This document shows, piece after piece, positions 43,731 to 55,400 of a DNA stretch of 64,000 nucleotides. Made by a program: the position numbers and the translations under genes. The stretch is from Limnomonas spitsbergensis. Taxonomy: Eukaryota > Chlorophyta > Chlorophyceae > Chlamydomonadales. How positions within the stretch are numbered: the stretch's first letter is position 1; the number at the start of each line of letters is the position of its first letter. The notes under the pieces are model-generated. The model saw only the letters and a program-made list of their open reading frames with translations, had not been told where the DNA came from and made no database searches. Where the stretch lies: NCBI GenBank assembly GCA_037349105.1, contig JAYJMM010000032.1, forward strand, positions 1,268,501-1,332,500, read 5' to 3'.

Positions 43731-46700
43731 AGCTGGCCCACTCACAACGAACGCGGCGGGTCTGACAAAGACGTACTTTGTGGTGGCCGAACAGCTGACA
43801 TTGCCGGTGAGTGGAGGCAAGGTTGGGAATGTTGTGCGTAATATGACTGTATGTATGAGAATCTCGCTTGCCATTTGGCTGGGAATCCTTCGCTCAGTCA
43901 TTACTATTTGCAGGGGCTGCTAGCTGCCTTGATGCCTAGAGGAATGTATTACCCTAAGTATCCCTCCATGCCCGTTCGAAGAGAGGACAAAATAAATTAA
44001 TATAGCTTTAGATCTGCTCAACAAAGTCAACAGATTGTTTGTGTTCGATATGACGCATGGGTGCAAGTTTAGTTCAAGTGCTTCATTCACGATATGTGCA
44101 ATTTGTGTGCTGTTTTAGCCCGGCCTGCTGCCAGTCTTAAGGACCAAATTTGTTGAGCGACGAGTGAATATGGCTTCCGAGGACCTGGCTACCTGGCATG
44201 GCATACACGTTGACCAGCTTTTGTATGAGGATCAAGGAAACCAGACTATGCTACGAACATTGATGGCGCACTCGAGGGTGCTGGGCTGCCTGGCTGCACG
44301 GGACAAAAGGAGTGAGTGGCTTTGGGATATGTTTGTCATGCTTTGACCCATTTGCGAAAGGGGCCTTGAAATTTGTGATGATTCCTGTTGTGATCTTTGC
44401 TGCGATTCCTGCTATGATTCCTGTCGTAATACCTGCTGTGATTCCCAGTTTCCCACAGTGTGATTCCCGCTGTATGTGTGATTCCTGCAGTGTGATTCCT
44501 GCTCTGTGATTCCTGCTGTGTGATACCTGCTGTTGTGATCCCCGCTGTGTGATCTCCGCTGTGTGATCCCCGCTGTGATCTCCGCTGTGTGATCCCCGCT
44601 GTGTGATCTCCGCTGTGTGATCGCCGCTGTGTGATCCCTGCTGTGTGATCTCCGCTGTGTGATCCCTGCTGTGTGATCTCCGCTGTGTGATCCCTGCTGT
44701 GTGATCTCCGCTGTGTGATCCCTGCTGTTGTGATACCCGCTGCTGTGATCCCTGCTGCTGTGATCCCTGCTGCTGTTATCCCTGCTGCTGTGATTCCTGC
44801 TGCAGTGATTCCTGCTGCAGTGATTCCCGCTGCTGTGATCGCCGTTGCTGTGATTGCCGCTGTTGTGATTCCCGCTGCTGTGATTCCTGCTGCTGTAGTT
44901 CCTGCTGTTGTGATCCCTGCTGCTGTGATCCCTGCTGCTGTGATCCCTGCTGCTGTGATTCCTGCTGCTGTGATTCCTGCTGCTGTGATTCCCGCTGCTG
45001 TGATTGCTGTTGCTGTGATTGCCACTGCAATGATTCCTGCTGCTGTGATTCCCGCTGCTGTGATTCCCGCTGCTGTAGTTCCTGCTGTTGTGATCCCTGC
45101 TGCTGTGATCCCTGCTGCTGTGATCCCTGCTGCTGTGATCCCTGCTGCTGTGATTCCTGCTGCTGTGATTCCTGCTGCTGTGATTCCTGCTGCTGTGATT
45201 CCTGCTGCTGTGTTTCCTGCTGCTGTGATCCCTGCTGCTGTGATCCCTGCTGCTGTGATCCCTGCTGCTGTGATTCCTGCTGCTGTGATTCCTGCTGTTG
45301 TGATTCCTGCTGCTGTGATTCCTGCTGCTGTGATTCCTGCTGCTGTGATTCCTGCTGCTGTGATTCCCGCTGCTGTGATCCCTGCTGCAGTGATTCCTGC
45401 TGCTGTGATCCCCGCTGCTGTGATCCCTGCCGCAGTGATTCCTGCTGCTGTGATTCCTGCTGCTGTGATTCCTGCTGCTGTGATTCCTGCTGCAGTGATT
45501 CCTGCTGCTGTGATTCCTGCTGCTGTGATCCCTGTTGCTGTGATTCCTGCTGCAGTGATCCCTGTTGCTGTGATTCCTGCTGCTGTGATTCCTGCTGTGA
45601 TTCTTGCTGAGTTGCTGTGATTCCTGCTGCTGTGATTCCTGCTGCAGTGATTCCTGCTGCTGTGATCCCTGCTGCTGTGATCCCTGCAGCTGTGATCCAT
45701 GCTGCTGTGATCCCTGCTGCTGTGATCCCCGCTGCTGCGATCCCTGCTGCTGTGATCCCCGCTGCTGCGATCCCTGCTGCTGTGATCCCCGCTGCTGCGA
45801 TCCCTGCATCTGTGATCCCCGCTGTTGTGATCCCTGCATCTGTGATCCCCGCTGTTGCGATCCCTGCTGCTGTGATTCTTGCTGTGCTCCCTGCTGCTGT
45901 GATCCTTGCTGTGATGCCTGCTGTGATCCCTGTTCTGATCCCTCATGCTGTGATCCCTGCTGTGATCCTTGCTGTGATCCCTGCTCCGATTCCCGCTGTG
46001 ATCCTTGCTGTGATCCTTGCTGTGATTCCTGCAGTGATTCCTGCTGTGATTCCTGTCGTGATTCCTGATGTAACTCATGCTGTGATTTCTGCTGTGGCAC
46101 TTGCTAGTGCTTTTATGTACTACATCGTCTAAATTTGTATGATTCCCGTCATGCATGCTTCCTTGAGGAATGAAGGGGCATCAATCATTAAAGAAAAGAG
46201 GTTTCAGAGTGTGCGGAAGCGGTGACAAATATTTTGTTCGTGACAAGTCCTTGACTAACGGTACCCATGATGCACGTTTGGCCATGAGCCGTACTGATTC
46301 CTAAATATATTTCTTTTTGCTATCTTGCGGTATGTTGTTTCTTTCTCTCCCAACTAAAAGTGGTACATGCGGTGGATGTTAAGGGTTCAGGGTTGAGAGT
46401 GGTGCCTGCTGAGGAAGGCATATTCTGGATTTAAAGAAGCTTCAATCGCTTTCCTTGGAATGAGCTCTGTTTTTTACATTTAGATGTCGGATGTAAGAAT
46501 AGGCCGAAGTATCAGATGTGACGAGATTAACTTGCAGAAGATTTTATTCCACTTGAATGATGTGCCACTTCCCTGTACAGAAATTGAATTAGTAGTCCAT
46601 CTTGAAGGCAAGTACCGTTATACAACGTTTCGAAATTTATTCCTTACGGACACTCAACAGGTTGTTCGATTCTCGTTGTTAAGAACATGAGCTTTTACAA

Positions 46701-48729
46701 CCGTCATTCTGATGGATACCGGTATTAAAAATAGTTAAGATTCTTGTCTAGCACTCGTCATATAAGTATGGTCAGAGGAAACTGGACTGTAGCCTGTTTG
46801 GTCAAAATCAGGGGGTCAAAATGGTGTACCTAGTTTTAAGCTTGGGCCAGGCTTAATAATGAGGCCTTCTAGGATACCTACCAAATGTTGACAGCATCTT
46901 AGTCTCGATTTGTGCTCGTAGAGGTTACCTATAGCCAAACGGTTGGTCGGCATGATCAGCTAGATTATCTGTGTCCGCTTAATAATGCGCTCTAGTGTTC
47001 GTCCATCCACTCTTTTGTGTAGTCTTCAGCTTCTGATTCAGGTAATGATGGTCTCTTGGCCCAATTACTCATGAGTCATGACAGATTCACTGGCCGGTCA
47101 AAGCTGAAACCTGACTCGTGAAGAACATTGTGCTTGCAGGATTTGCGACCCTGATGAAAGTGGCCGAGTTCTTGATCAGTCGCCGACCTTGAATTGGCGT
47201 TGCGTGATGAGTCTACGCGCTCACAGCTGTGTCAAATTGAGGGTGGCCTGGTGGCTGTGCATGGCTTGCTTCGAGATCTCAAAGCGCATTTGAAACCCTG
47301 CTCAAACAGCTGGCCTGAGCTGCGCTCCGTCCTATTCGAAGTGTTGGCAGAGCTGTACAATGTGGATACTCTACTGGTGAGCTATGCCCGATCATTTACG
47401 TCACGAGAAAGTGGTCGCAGGGAGTACAGGGTAAAGCTTTACAGCCAGAAGTGCCGTCGAGTCGTTCTAGAGGAAGTGCTCCAAAAGCCAGGATCAGGTG
47501 GCTTGCCCCGTATAGCCATGCAAGGCTGCATCATGGCATTCGGCATGCGCGACGCGATTTTCAGCCCCATCCGTTGCAGCCGCGACCTGCATGTTCTGGA
47601 GGTGGTGCAGCCGGGCCAGGAGGGAAGACAGCAAACGGGCGCGTTGGGGGTCCTGACAATCGATGCTGAGCAGGTCCAGGCCGTGCGCCACGCGATGCAG
47701 CAGCCGCAATTCGCCAGGCTGTTTGAGGCGACCTCACAGATCCCACTCGCCACGTCCATGAAGGAGCCCCTGACAGCATCCTCTCCAATGGGGAGAGAAG
47801 ATGATGCAGCAGCAGCAGGTTCTGCACCTCAGAAGGGCATCAAGCAGGCTGAATCCATGCTGGCCGTGTCCACGACTGCGCCAGCGACATCCATGCGAGG
47901 TGTGTTTGCGTGTGGTGTCTTCGTGTATATTGCACGCACCTTACTGCCTTGGTGTATAAATAAATGGAATAAGGGTACGGGGTTTGTGGCTTTGTGCTTG
48001 ATTGGGCCAAAACTTTGCACGTAGCATACAACTGGGTTTCTTGTGTATGTGATGTGAGGGCGAGCTTGTTTGCTTTGTTTGTAGCAAATCCCCAATTAGG
48101 GTCCCAGACGGTAAGAGCCCCTGGGGTCCCTCCACCTTTGGTGCAGCAGAGGAGACCCGGGTAACTCCGCGAATGGAATTCAGGTCCCAGACGTTAAGTG
48201 CGGCTCGCCCGGACAATCAGCATTTTGGTTTGTAGCCTGCTTAATTTCCATCTATTTTTCCTTGTCCGCAGCTTTGGCATCATCGACCGTGCTTCTAGAC
48301 CTCCCTTCCGATGTGCCGGCCTTCATGATGTCAAAGGTTACCAACAAGACAGCCATCTATGAGCTCAGCTTGAACAGCTTCCAGGACCTCACCCCTCTGG
48401 CAGCGTTTACTGGCCTGAAGATCCTCAGCTTCGAATGTTGTTACAACGTTCAGGATCTGAGCCCACTGGCCTCGTGCTCTGGATTGCTGACTCTCAGCTT
48501 CAAAACCTGCGGTGAATTCTGCGACCTGACCCCCCTGGCCACATGCAAGCAGCTTCAGACTCTCTGCTTCATCGGGTGCCGTGGAGTCTTGGACCTGACC
48601 CCACTGGCAGAATGCACAACGCTGCATCGCGTTGATTGCTCTCAGACCCCAGTGACAGCCAACTCTGTCTCCTCCCTTCAATCCGCCTTGCCGTACTGCG
48701 TGATAGACTCGGATCGCTTTGCTGGCTGA
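43731..48729 (+). CDS. Leucine-rich-repeat protein with an unrecognised N-terminal region, 5' end unresolved
   Basis: Exons 43731-43806, 44119-44311, 47180-47899 and 48272-48729 join in phase for at least 481 residues. The last exon (about 150 residues) contains LRRs of the 'L..L..L.L..C..L.DLTPLA' kind: [60 protein letters not shown] and [20 protein letters not shown]. The rest ([40 protein letters not shown]) belongs to no family I recognise. Upstream, MDCDLKARLQGVFDDAGQ (43611-43664) could be the true start but is interrupted by a GATA microsatellite. LRRs normally bind protein partners; the specific role is unknown. The second intron (44312-47179) carries a 1.7 kb minisatellite. Confidence 0.65.
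44380..46110 (+). repeat. 15-bp CTG-rich minisatellite, about 1.7 kb
   Basis: The dominant unit is GATTCCTGCTGCTGT, with variants (GATCCCTGCTGCTGT, and 12- to 14-bp GATCTCCGCTGTGT units at 44500-44725). The unit length keeps most frames open on both strands, giving spurious proteins of up to 606 residues (Gln-, Asn/Ser- or Ala/Ile-rich). It sits inside an intron of the LRR gene. Variation between units distinguishes it from the homogeneous array at 37667. Confidence 0.92.
46484..46690 (+). CDS. Hypothetical 68-residue frame inside an intron
   Basis: ATG directly follows TTTTTACATTTAG, so it could be an alternative exon start ([20 protein letters not shown] ...). Codon use is AT-richer than in neighbouring exons. 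No family is recognised. Inclusion in the LRR transcript would break phase. Confidence 0.2.
   Translation: MSDVRIGRSIRCDEINLQKILFHLNDVPLPCTEIELVVHLEGKYRYTTFRNLFLTDTQQVVRFSLLRT
48085..48210 (+). repeat. Palindromic dispersed element, copy 2
   Basis: CCCTGGGGTCCCTCCACCTT, TGGTGCAGCAGAGGAGACCC and a GGAATTC word resemble the palindrome at 37540-37600 in reverse orientation. CAGACG(G/T)TAAG flanks it at both 48106 and 48187, perhaps as a target duplication. Confidence 0.45.
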
Positions 48730-49035
48730 GTGGTGAGTTCAGCAGTTCATTGTTCTAGCCAGCGACTGAGCAGTACATACCAATACAGCTTGAATGGTGA
48801 AAAGGACCATGGATAGCATGCAGAGAAATGGTGTCTACCTGTTCTGTAGATTTGAATTGCCTTCCCTCGTGTATGATTTTTTGTATATTTAATGCTTCCC
48901 TCCTGAGGATCTAGGGTGGACATATTCGTCTGAAGACCAAAATATAGACACAAACTCTAGATTTTCGACTGAAAGTGGCGTTGACATGGGGAGAATCAGT
49001 ATTTTAATGGATTATACCTCACCCCTGAACAACAT

Positions 49036-49147
49036 GAATGATGAGGGAAGGCAAATCGCATCTGAGGGAAGGCAAATCGCATCTGAGGGAAGGCAAATCG
49101 CATCTGAGGGAAGGCAAATCGCATCTGAGGGAAGGCAAATCGCATCT
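49036..49147 (+). repeat. 21-bp tandem repeat, five copies
   Basis: The unit TGAGGGAAGGCAAATCGCAT (plus C) is perfectly repeated downstream of the LRR gene. Confidence 0.9.
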
Positions 49148-51106
49148 ACTGTTCTACGGTCTACGATTGGTATTTTTATCCCATCATGGACACGTAAAAG
49201 CCAGAGCCTCAAGCTGAATCTCGTCATTGGGTCCAACAAGCCAAGCTTGCACCATCAGTTAATCTGAACATCCTGGTCTGTAATACTATGCTTCACACGA
49301 ATGCAGGTATTGGCGTTGCCCAGCTGCCTGTCATCAGATTTCCAGGCGGCGACGGAGAGCCAGCAACCTCTTCAGCCCCATCACCTCAGCCCCATCACCC
49401 TTCATAACGTATGTTGCCACTGGTGCAGCTGATGTGCATCATGGTGGCACAAACCCATGCCGTATCATGCCTACCGAGCTACCTTGGTAGTACAATCGGC
49501 TTGACGAGTTGTATGCTATGTCGTGTCATGCCACTGATGCTTCCAGTGAGCGGGCGCTAGTATTTTTTGTACTTCAGGCAAGGGGGCACAAGGGCAAAGA
49601 TGAAGATCCTTGTCTGCCAGCCGGGTTTTTAATGAGTGCAGCCTGACGGCTCTGACGGACTAAGCCTTCCAGTCCGTGGTTGAAAATATATTGCCCAACG
49701 GCTCTGATGAGTGGACCCGGCCTGCCAGCCACCGGCCAGGGTTAAAATGGATGTTGCCCAACATGAGGTCTGCATGCCCCGAATTATGCTGGCCGCGGTA
49801 TTGTACATACACCAGCGTACATTTTCCCCCTGATATTTAGGATTTCGACAGGTTGTGTCGATTGTTTAATTCTGATGAGCTTGGGACTTGAACGTTGCTC
49901 AAGTTTTGACATGAATGGGATGTTTCCGGGATGTTTCAAGGATTCGTGTGTAAACTCCTCGGTTTTTTGTCTGCATGTGAACAAATGACCCCTGGGCCCT
50001 GCTCAAAAAGGCTCGGCTGCGTGGGCGCCCAATTGCCTGGTTGGGAGAAAAGGTATCTAAAGCGGGAGAAAGAAAGAGAGGAGGACAATGGAGAAAGGTA
50101 TTGCCACACTTAAAAGGAAATGCCATCAAAAACATTCCCAGGCCACCTAGAGTCTCACTGGCGTTGGATATGTAAGTAAAAAATAAAGAGAAGACAGGGA
50201 AATTACCAAAATCTTATCATGTACCGGTACTGGCATTTTGTTGTATTTTCATGCTGCATGTGTGGGGTATGCAGCCAGCTAAGAACCCGCTAAGAACCAT
50301 CCACTGGTATTACCTCTTTTGGTCATTCCCTACCAGCCCGACGCGACCGAGCAATCAGCATGGCCCAGCGGGCATGCACCGTTCTGTACCTGCTGGATAT
50401 TTATGCCTTGCCTACGTTGATAGCAGGGGGGTGATAGCTTATATTTTTATTTCCCCCCCAACCAATTCGTTGGGCGCCCATACGTCCGAGCCTTTTCGAG
50501 CAGGGCCCAGTCGTTTAACGTCATTGACCTGTTTTGGTCTGGGTAGGTTTCTTGCCTTTATGTCTTCTCGAGTCATCTGTCCTTTCTGTTCACTCTGTCG
50601 TCCTGTCTCGATGGTTTGATTTCATTGTTCCATTCAATGTGAAAGAATATCATGTGAAATAGATTAATAGACGTTCCCGCCCGAACAACACGCGCTTACG
50701 GCGGGTGTGTGGCATGCGCTTAAATAAAGCAGCACCAGGTGAGCAAGTTTTCAACAGAGGATCAAATTTAAGGTCAAAACCTCGTTTGTTATTCTTTTAT
50801 TATATTGGGGGTGTGGCATGATCAGTCAATCTTGCAACCTGGCAAGCTCAGCCGAGAATGCCAGCTAGCTGACCCTAGGATGGGCAAAGCAATGTTTCAG
50901 GCAGGTCCTCTGATACCGGGATGGACAGTGCAAGGTTTCTGGTAGGTCCTACGGTACCAGGATGTGCAGAGTTATGTTTCTTCCAGGCCCTCTTCTTCGT
51001 TGCATCATGCATGCCATGATGACGTGTGAATAAAGAGTGGGACATGACACATCGGCTAATTACAGCACTGGCCCGCATTATTTCGTCGATATGTCATGTC
51101 CTTTAG
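49148..51106. other. Intergenic with retrotransposon and SINE fragments
   Basis: A minus-oriented retrotransposon tail is at 49985-50075 (GGGCCCTGCTCAAAAAGGCT, GCGTGGGCGCCCAA). A SINE tail is at 50325-50390 (CCCTACCAGCCCGACGCGAC, GGCATGCACCGTTCTG). A plus-oriented retrotransposon tail is at 50468-50528 (GGGCGCCCATACGTCCGAGC). A 50-60-bp duplication (AGGTCCT.TGATACC.GGATG...) is at 50895-50985. No gene recognised. Confidence 0.55.
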
Positions 51107-51717
51107 GTTACACATCCCGTGTTGTCCCTGATGGTGGAGATGTCGTTCGACCAGATGGCGAGGAGGAAGAAAAGGAGGACGAGGAGGAGGAGGAGGAGGA
51201 GGAGGAGGAGGAGATGGACTCTGATGCCGAGGGTGCTGCAGAGACGGAAAGAAAGAAGAGGTCAAGCAACGTATGTTGGTCGTGTATTTCTCGCCGATGA
51301 CGCTTTAGAGATTTGAAGTCGTCTGAAATCCCTCTTTTGGCGAGCAGGTCCATCAATTCGGTGCAAACGAAGAGAATCCGCTCTCCTGGTTCGCAAATAG
51401 TAACATTGCGTCAGGTAAGGCCCTTGACCCCTGGTGAACAACCTCGAAGGTGCGGGTCGAACAACACAACACCCTGCCCCGCAGAGGAGGAGTTTCAGGG
51501 CAAAAAGGAGCAGCTCCAGATCGTAGCCCGGGCACGCCTGGACCAGATCATGAAGGCTAAGAAAAAGCTGCGCGAGCTTGACCCGAACTTCGACGGTTCG
51601 ATGGGCAGCGACCAAGTCAGCGAGCTGGACTGCGACGAGCACTCGCTGTGCAGCCTGAAAAGTGGAGCGGAGTCCTGGATGGATAGAAATCAATATAATT
51701 CACCTGCGGAGGCCTGG
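51107..51717 (+). CDS. Exons encoding an acidic, coiled-coil-prone segment
   Basis: Exons 51107-51270, 51348-51414 and 51485 to about 51717 join in phase. The first has a run of about 20 Glu/Asp (a GAG repeat) then MDSDAEGAAETERKKRSSN. The second is VHQFGANEENPLSWFANSN. The third is charged and helical (EEEFQGKKEQLQIVARARLD, QIMKAKKKLRELDPNFDG, SELDCDEHSLCSLKSG). No family is recognised. Neither the 5' end nor the donor of the third exon is certain; GTCAAG after 51717 is weak. It may be the cytosolic N-terminus of the membrane protein encoded at 53141-55400. Confidence 0.5.
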
Positions 51718-52089
51718 GTCAAGTTTACAACACCCGTGGCCATGGTGCGAAACATGCCCATGCGCATGGCATGGCAGGCTCATGCCATGCCTTGTCTGCA
51801 GACGTGCCATGCCATGTCTGCAGACGTGCATGGGCCTGTGCTCTAAGAGGGGCCTTCATATAGCGAATTTTCTCAACTCTTGCCATGCAAAGTATGGCTG
51901 TCTCTGAGGGAATGCATATCGTCCTCGTTGCCATGCTGGCCATGCTTGCTGCTAGAACAACAGGCTACCTCCCTGACATTGACCCATTCAAATGTGTCAT
52001 ATGCTGCACGTTCATTACTGAGACACTGAGGGGGCTGCCTGGCCCTTTTCGAACACGAAATTGTGTAGAGATTGGCGCATCAACAGCTG

Positions 52090-52570
52090 TTTGATCATGT
52101 ACCCTTTCGTTTGCTCATCCTATCAGCCCTGACGCTGTGAATCACCACAGCTCGCCTTACGGTTCAGGGCTGAAACCTTAACCCTAAAACCTTATCCCGC
52201 ACCCTTTTTTCGGCTCATCCAACCAGCCCCAACGCTGTGAATCACCACAGCTCGCTTTTTGACGCAAGCAGAGCCTCCGGTCACACATCTAACCTGTCGG
52301 CACCATGCCACCATGCACCCTTGGAACATCCGTTGTGAGTTCTGACACAAGCAGCGCCTCGGTTGCTACGTACCTGCTTGCACCCTTGCAGCCTGCTGCT
52401 TTTATGTGAGCAGGGCCTCCTGCACCCTGGGAGCATCTGCTGTTGTGACTCGAGCAGCCCCTCTGGTGCTCACCTGCCTTCCTGCATTCTTGCAGCCTGC
52501 TGTTTTGACACGAGCAGAGCCTTTGCTCACATGCCTGCCTGCCTTCACCGTGACGCCAGCGACCCCGGGA
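52090..52570 (+). repeat. Intronic tandem duplications
   Basis: A roughly 108-bp unit occurs twice (GCTGTGAATCACCACAGCTC at about 52132 and 52237). It is followed by about five decayed 65-bp units with GACACAAGCAG.GCCTC and TGCACCCTTG.AGC words. These are probably echoes of an exon acceptor that I could not identify. Confidence 0.6.
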
Positions 52571-53140
52571 CACCTAGGCTGGGTGCATGCTGATTTCTTG
52601 CTTGCAGCATCTGTTGCTCATCCCCCACATGCCAGTTGCACCGCAAATCCTGGGTTTCGTACTCACAATCAGAGCCGCCGTTGCTCGTCTAACCGCCCGC
52701 AGGCTGTGGCTCCTCACGAGCTTTTTGCCTGACTAGAAAGCTCGTGGTCAATAAAAACGGGCATGGCACAGCCTGTCTGTAGGAGGAAAGAAATCTGCGC
52801 CCCGCAGGGGCATTATGAGGGTTCAGGAAACAGTGCGGTATGAGCCGAGGACGCGCCCGCGCCGTTACCATCATATCAAGAAATATATCATATAAACTAC
52901 GGTGGCTCGGTCTTTTGGCCGCGTTTGACCGGCTGATTGGTGGTTCCTGACGCTGGAAAGTGCTTGAACCTACGTCTGGTTTGCACGATGCTGTGTCGGA
53001 GTTTTGGAGCCTGCACGTGCATTTTTGTGAGCGTACTTCCTTGCGCGGTACATGCCGATGCCAAAGGTGAGTTCGCTCTGCACGCCGTTGTCTGTAATCA
53101 TTGCGTGCTGAGCGTCTGGCCTGCCTCTGCTCGCCCGCAG

Positions 53141-55400
53141 GCCGTGTCTGGCTACTCCTTGTACCTCTCCTACAACCTCGTGATTAAGAGCGGACAGGCT
53201 GCCGGCATGGTGCAGAACTCCCAGTGGCCACTGTACTGCATGATCTCGTCTTTCATCACGGTCCTATGCTGTAGCTTGTTCTACCTGGCAGCCCTACTCA
53301 GGTGGGGAGGGTGGGTCTTCTGCTAAACCCTCCCTGCTAAACCCTCAGACGAGCTGAGTGGGGCTCTGCTGAAGCCTAAACCCTCCATGACGTAGCTTGT
53401 TCTACCTGGCAGCTCGGCTCAGGTGGGGAGGGTGGGTCCTCTGCTAGACCTTGAATGCAAAACCCTGAGGCCAGCAGAGTGGGTTGTTTGCTAAACCCTC
53501 GGGTGACAGAGTGGGGGGTCATCTACTGAACCCTCAACCCTCAATGCTGCAGCCTGGACTAGGTTTGTAGCTAGTTTCTTAGGTGAGTTTGTGCATTATT
53601 TTGCTACCGTGCTGGACCATGCAATTGCATAAACCCTGAGCCCTGTACCATTATGTGCTGGACTAAAAAGCCTGAACCCTGTACCATTACATGCCATTAC
53701 AATACCTGAACCGTGTACTAGGTAGAGTATGTTTAGGCCAGCCGCCCTGATGAGATGGGAGCACTTTTTAAAAAAATGAAGAAAAGAAACGACCAAACTA
53801 AAACTTGGTTTAGGCGCCAGCCGATGCCAAATCGCACCCACAAGGCCGCTTGTCGGTGTAAGCAGGCACGCATTGCAGACTCGTCGGCTGAGCGAATGGT
53901 GCAAATGTTGAAGTCTGAGATCGTTAGAAGCCATTCCGTGCTTGCGGGCTAGGGTTCAAGCCCTAGTCCGCGAACATCCTACGGACAAATCGAGAATTGG
54001 ACAAAATTGTGTGCCTGCGGCGGGAACACCTGCGGCGAGCTACAAGGGGACGTTGGCCCATGGAAGTGCATAGTTGTGCACATTTCACAGCTCCTAGTGT
54101 CCCAACAAATTCCAACACAAGGAAACCAACCGAAAAACAACACCTGGGAAGAAAGAGAGTGGTCGGTTTGATCTGAACATCATCAGAAGGCCCCCAGACC
54201 CTGATCTGCATAGCCTTCAACCCCGGGCCCAGAACCCTGAACCCTGAACCCTTAACCCATTCCGGGACACCTCTTTCCTCGCAAGGGGGATCTTGTGCTA
54301 GGGATTGCGCCTGCATCAACCCTCACCCTGGATGCCTCCATGTGTGCAGGTCGAAGCGTATGCTGCTGAGCAGCCAGATCGGTTGCTTGATGGCCTATGC
54401 GTCTGCGATGGCCCTGGTGGCTGGTATGTGTGCCAAGCCTATGGCCATGGACTTTCAGGTGGGTTTGTTGGATCTATAGATCTTAAGATGTACAAACACA
54501 TGGACCCTGGTGGCAGGAAAGTGGGCCAAGCCAATGGTCATGGACCTTCAGGCAAACTCGCTGGATCTATAGATCTACAGATGCATGGGCCTAATGGAAG
54601 GAATGCGGGGCAGGACTAGGGCTATGGGCTCTCAGGCGTGTCCGTGGGGATCTAAAGATCAACAGCTATATATGAGCCTCTTATGTGGAATGTGGGGCGG
54701 CGCTACCGGTATGGTCAAGGACTCTAATGCAGATTTGCTGGATATACATAGTTAGGTACGGTACGTGGATCTACAGATCAATGTGGCTGGCATCTGCGCC
54801 AGGCCGATGGCCACGGAATTTCAGATGGGCTCCTGACCTCCATGGAATCATGCCTTGCTGGTGGTCTCTAAACCCTTCACCGTTAACCTCTCCTGCGGCT
54901 ACAGTGCTGCACCAGTCACCCTGATCCCCTCAACCCTAAACTAGTCACCCTGATCCCCTAAACCCTAAACTAGTCACCCTGATTCGCACACCCTGCACTC
55001 CATTCTTCTTCTGCAGCTGCACGACCTGGCTTGCAACCAGCTGGAAGGCCATGCCATCAGCGCCCACTTCTGCAGCTCAACCCCCAAGGTGGGCCACGAG
55101 GTCGCCGCGGCCTTCCCCCGCATGGTGTGGAGCTGCGTGTGGGTCTGCGTCACATCGGTGCTGCTGGCGGCGCTGGGCGTATGGTATGCCTTTGAGCTTG
55201 CGTACGTGGAGAAGCGGGCGTCCAAGCACAGGAGGCGTGTGAACCGCAGCAAGTTTTCGATCCCGTGGGACAAGATCACAGTCTCGGGGCCGGACGTCGG
55301 GCTGAGGTATTTAGGCGGAGGTAAAGGAGGCGCAGCAGGGGGCGGAGGAGGTGGAGCCCTTGCTGCAGAGGCGGCGGCGGCGGCGGCTAACGGCCAGTGA
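53141..55400 (+). CDS. Multi-pass membrane protein, unrecognised family
   Basis: Exons 53141-53301, 54350-54458 and 55017-55400 join in phase for 217 residues to the stop. Three hydrophobic segments are visible: YCMISSFITVLCCSLFYLAA, LSSQIGCLMAYASAMALVAG and VWSCVWVCVTSVLLAALGVW. A basic EKRASKHRRRVNRSKF follows the last, then a Gly- and Ala-rich low-complexity tail ending AAANGQ. A fourth segment may lie upstream: a small exon ending CGATGCCAAAG at about 53068 could read AYFLARYMPMPK in phase. Location and function are unknown. Exon ends at 53301 and 54458 are echoed in the following introns. Confidence 0.6.
53262..53445 (+). repeat. Echo of the exon 53141-53301 donor edge
   Basis: TGTAGCTTGTTCTACCTGGC, AGCCCTACTCAG, GTGGGGAGGGTGGGTC at the real exon end recurs almost unchanged about 123 bp downstream (GTAGCTTGTTCTACCTGGCA at 53393), including an intact GTGGGG donor. 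TAAACCCTC words separate them. Confidence 0.88.
54425..54840 (+). repeat. Four echoes of the exon 54350-54458 donor edge
   Basis: The edge GCCAAGCCTATGGCCATGGA, CTTTCAG recurs at about 54523, 54610, 54700 and 54802 (such as GCCAGGCCGATGGCCACGGA). Each is followed by a CTGGATCTATAGATCT-like intron word. Only the first keeps a GT donor. Confidence 0.8.

Noticed and set aside
44336..46156. Apparent 606- and 562-residue Asn/Ser- and Gln-rich proteins (minus) and Ala/Ile/Val-rich proteins (plus)
   Set aside because: They are translations of the CTG-rich 15-bp intronic array, with no independent coding support.
51037..51106. Extension of the acidic exon upstream from 51037
   Set aside because: A CCTTTAG acceptor just before 51107 explains the exon start better; the upstream codons show no conserved feature.
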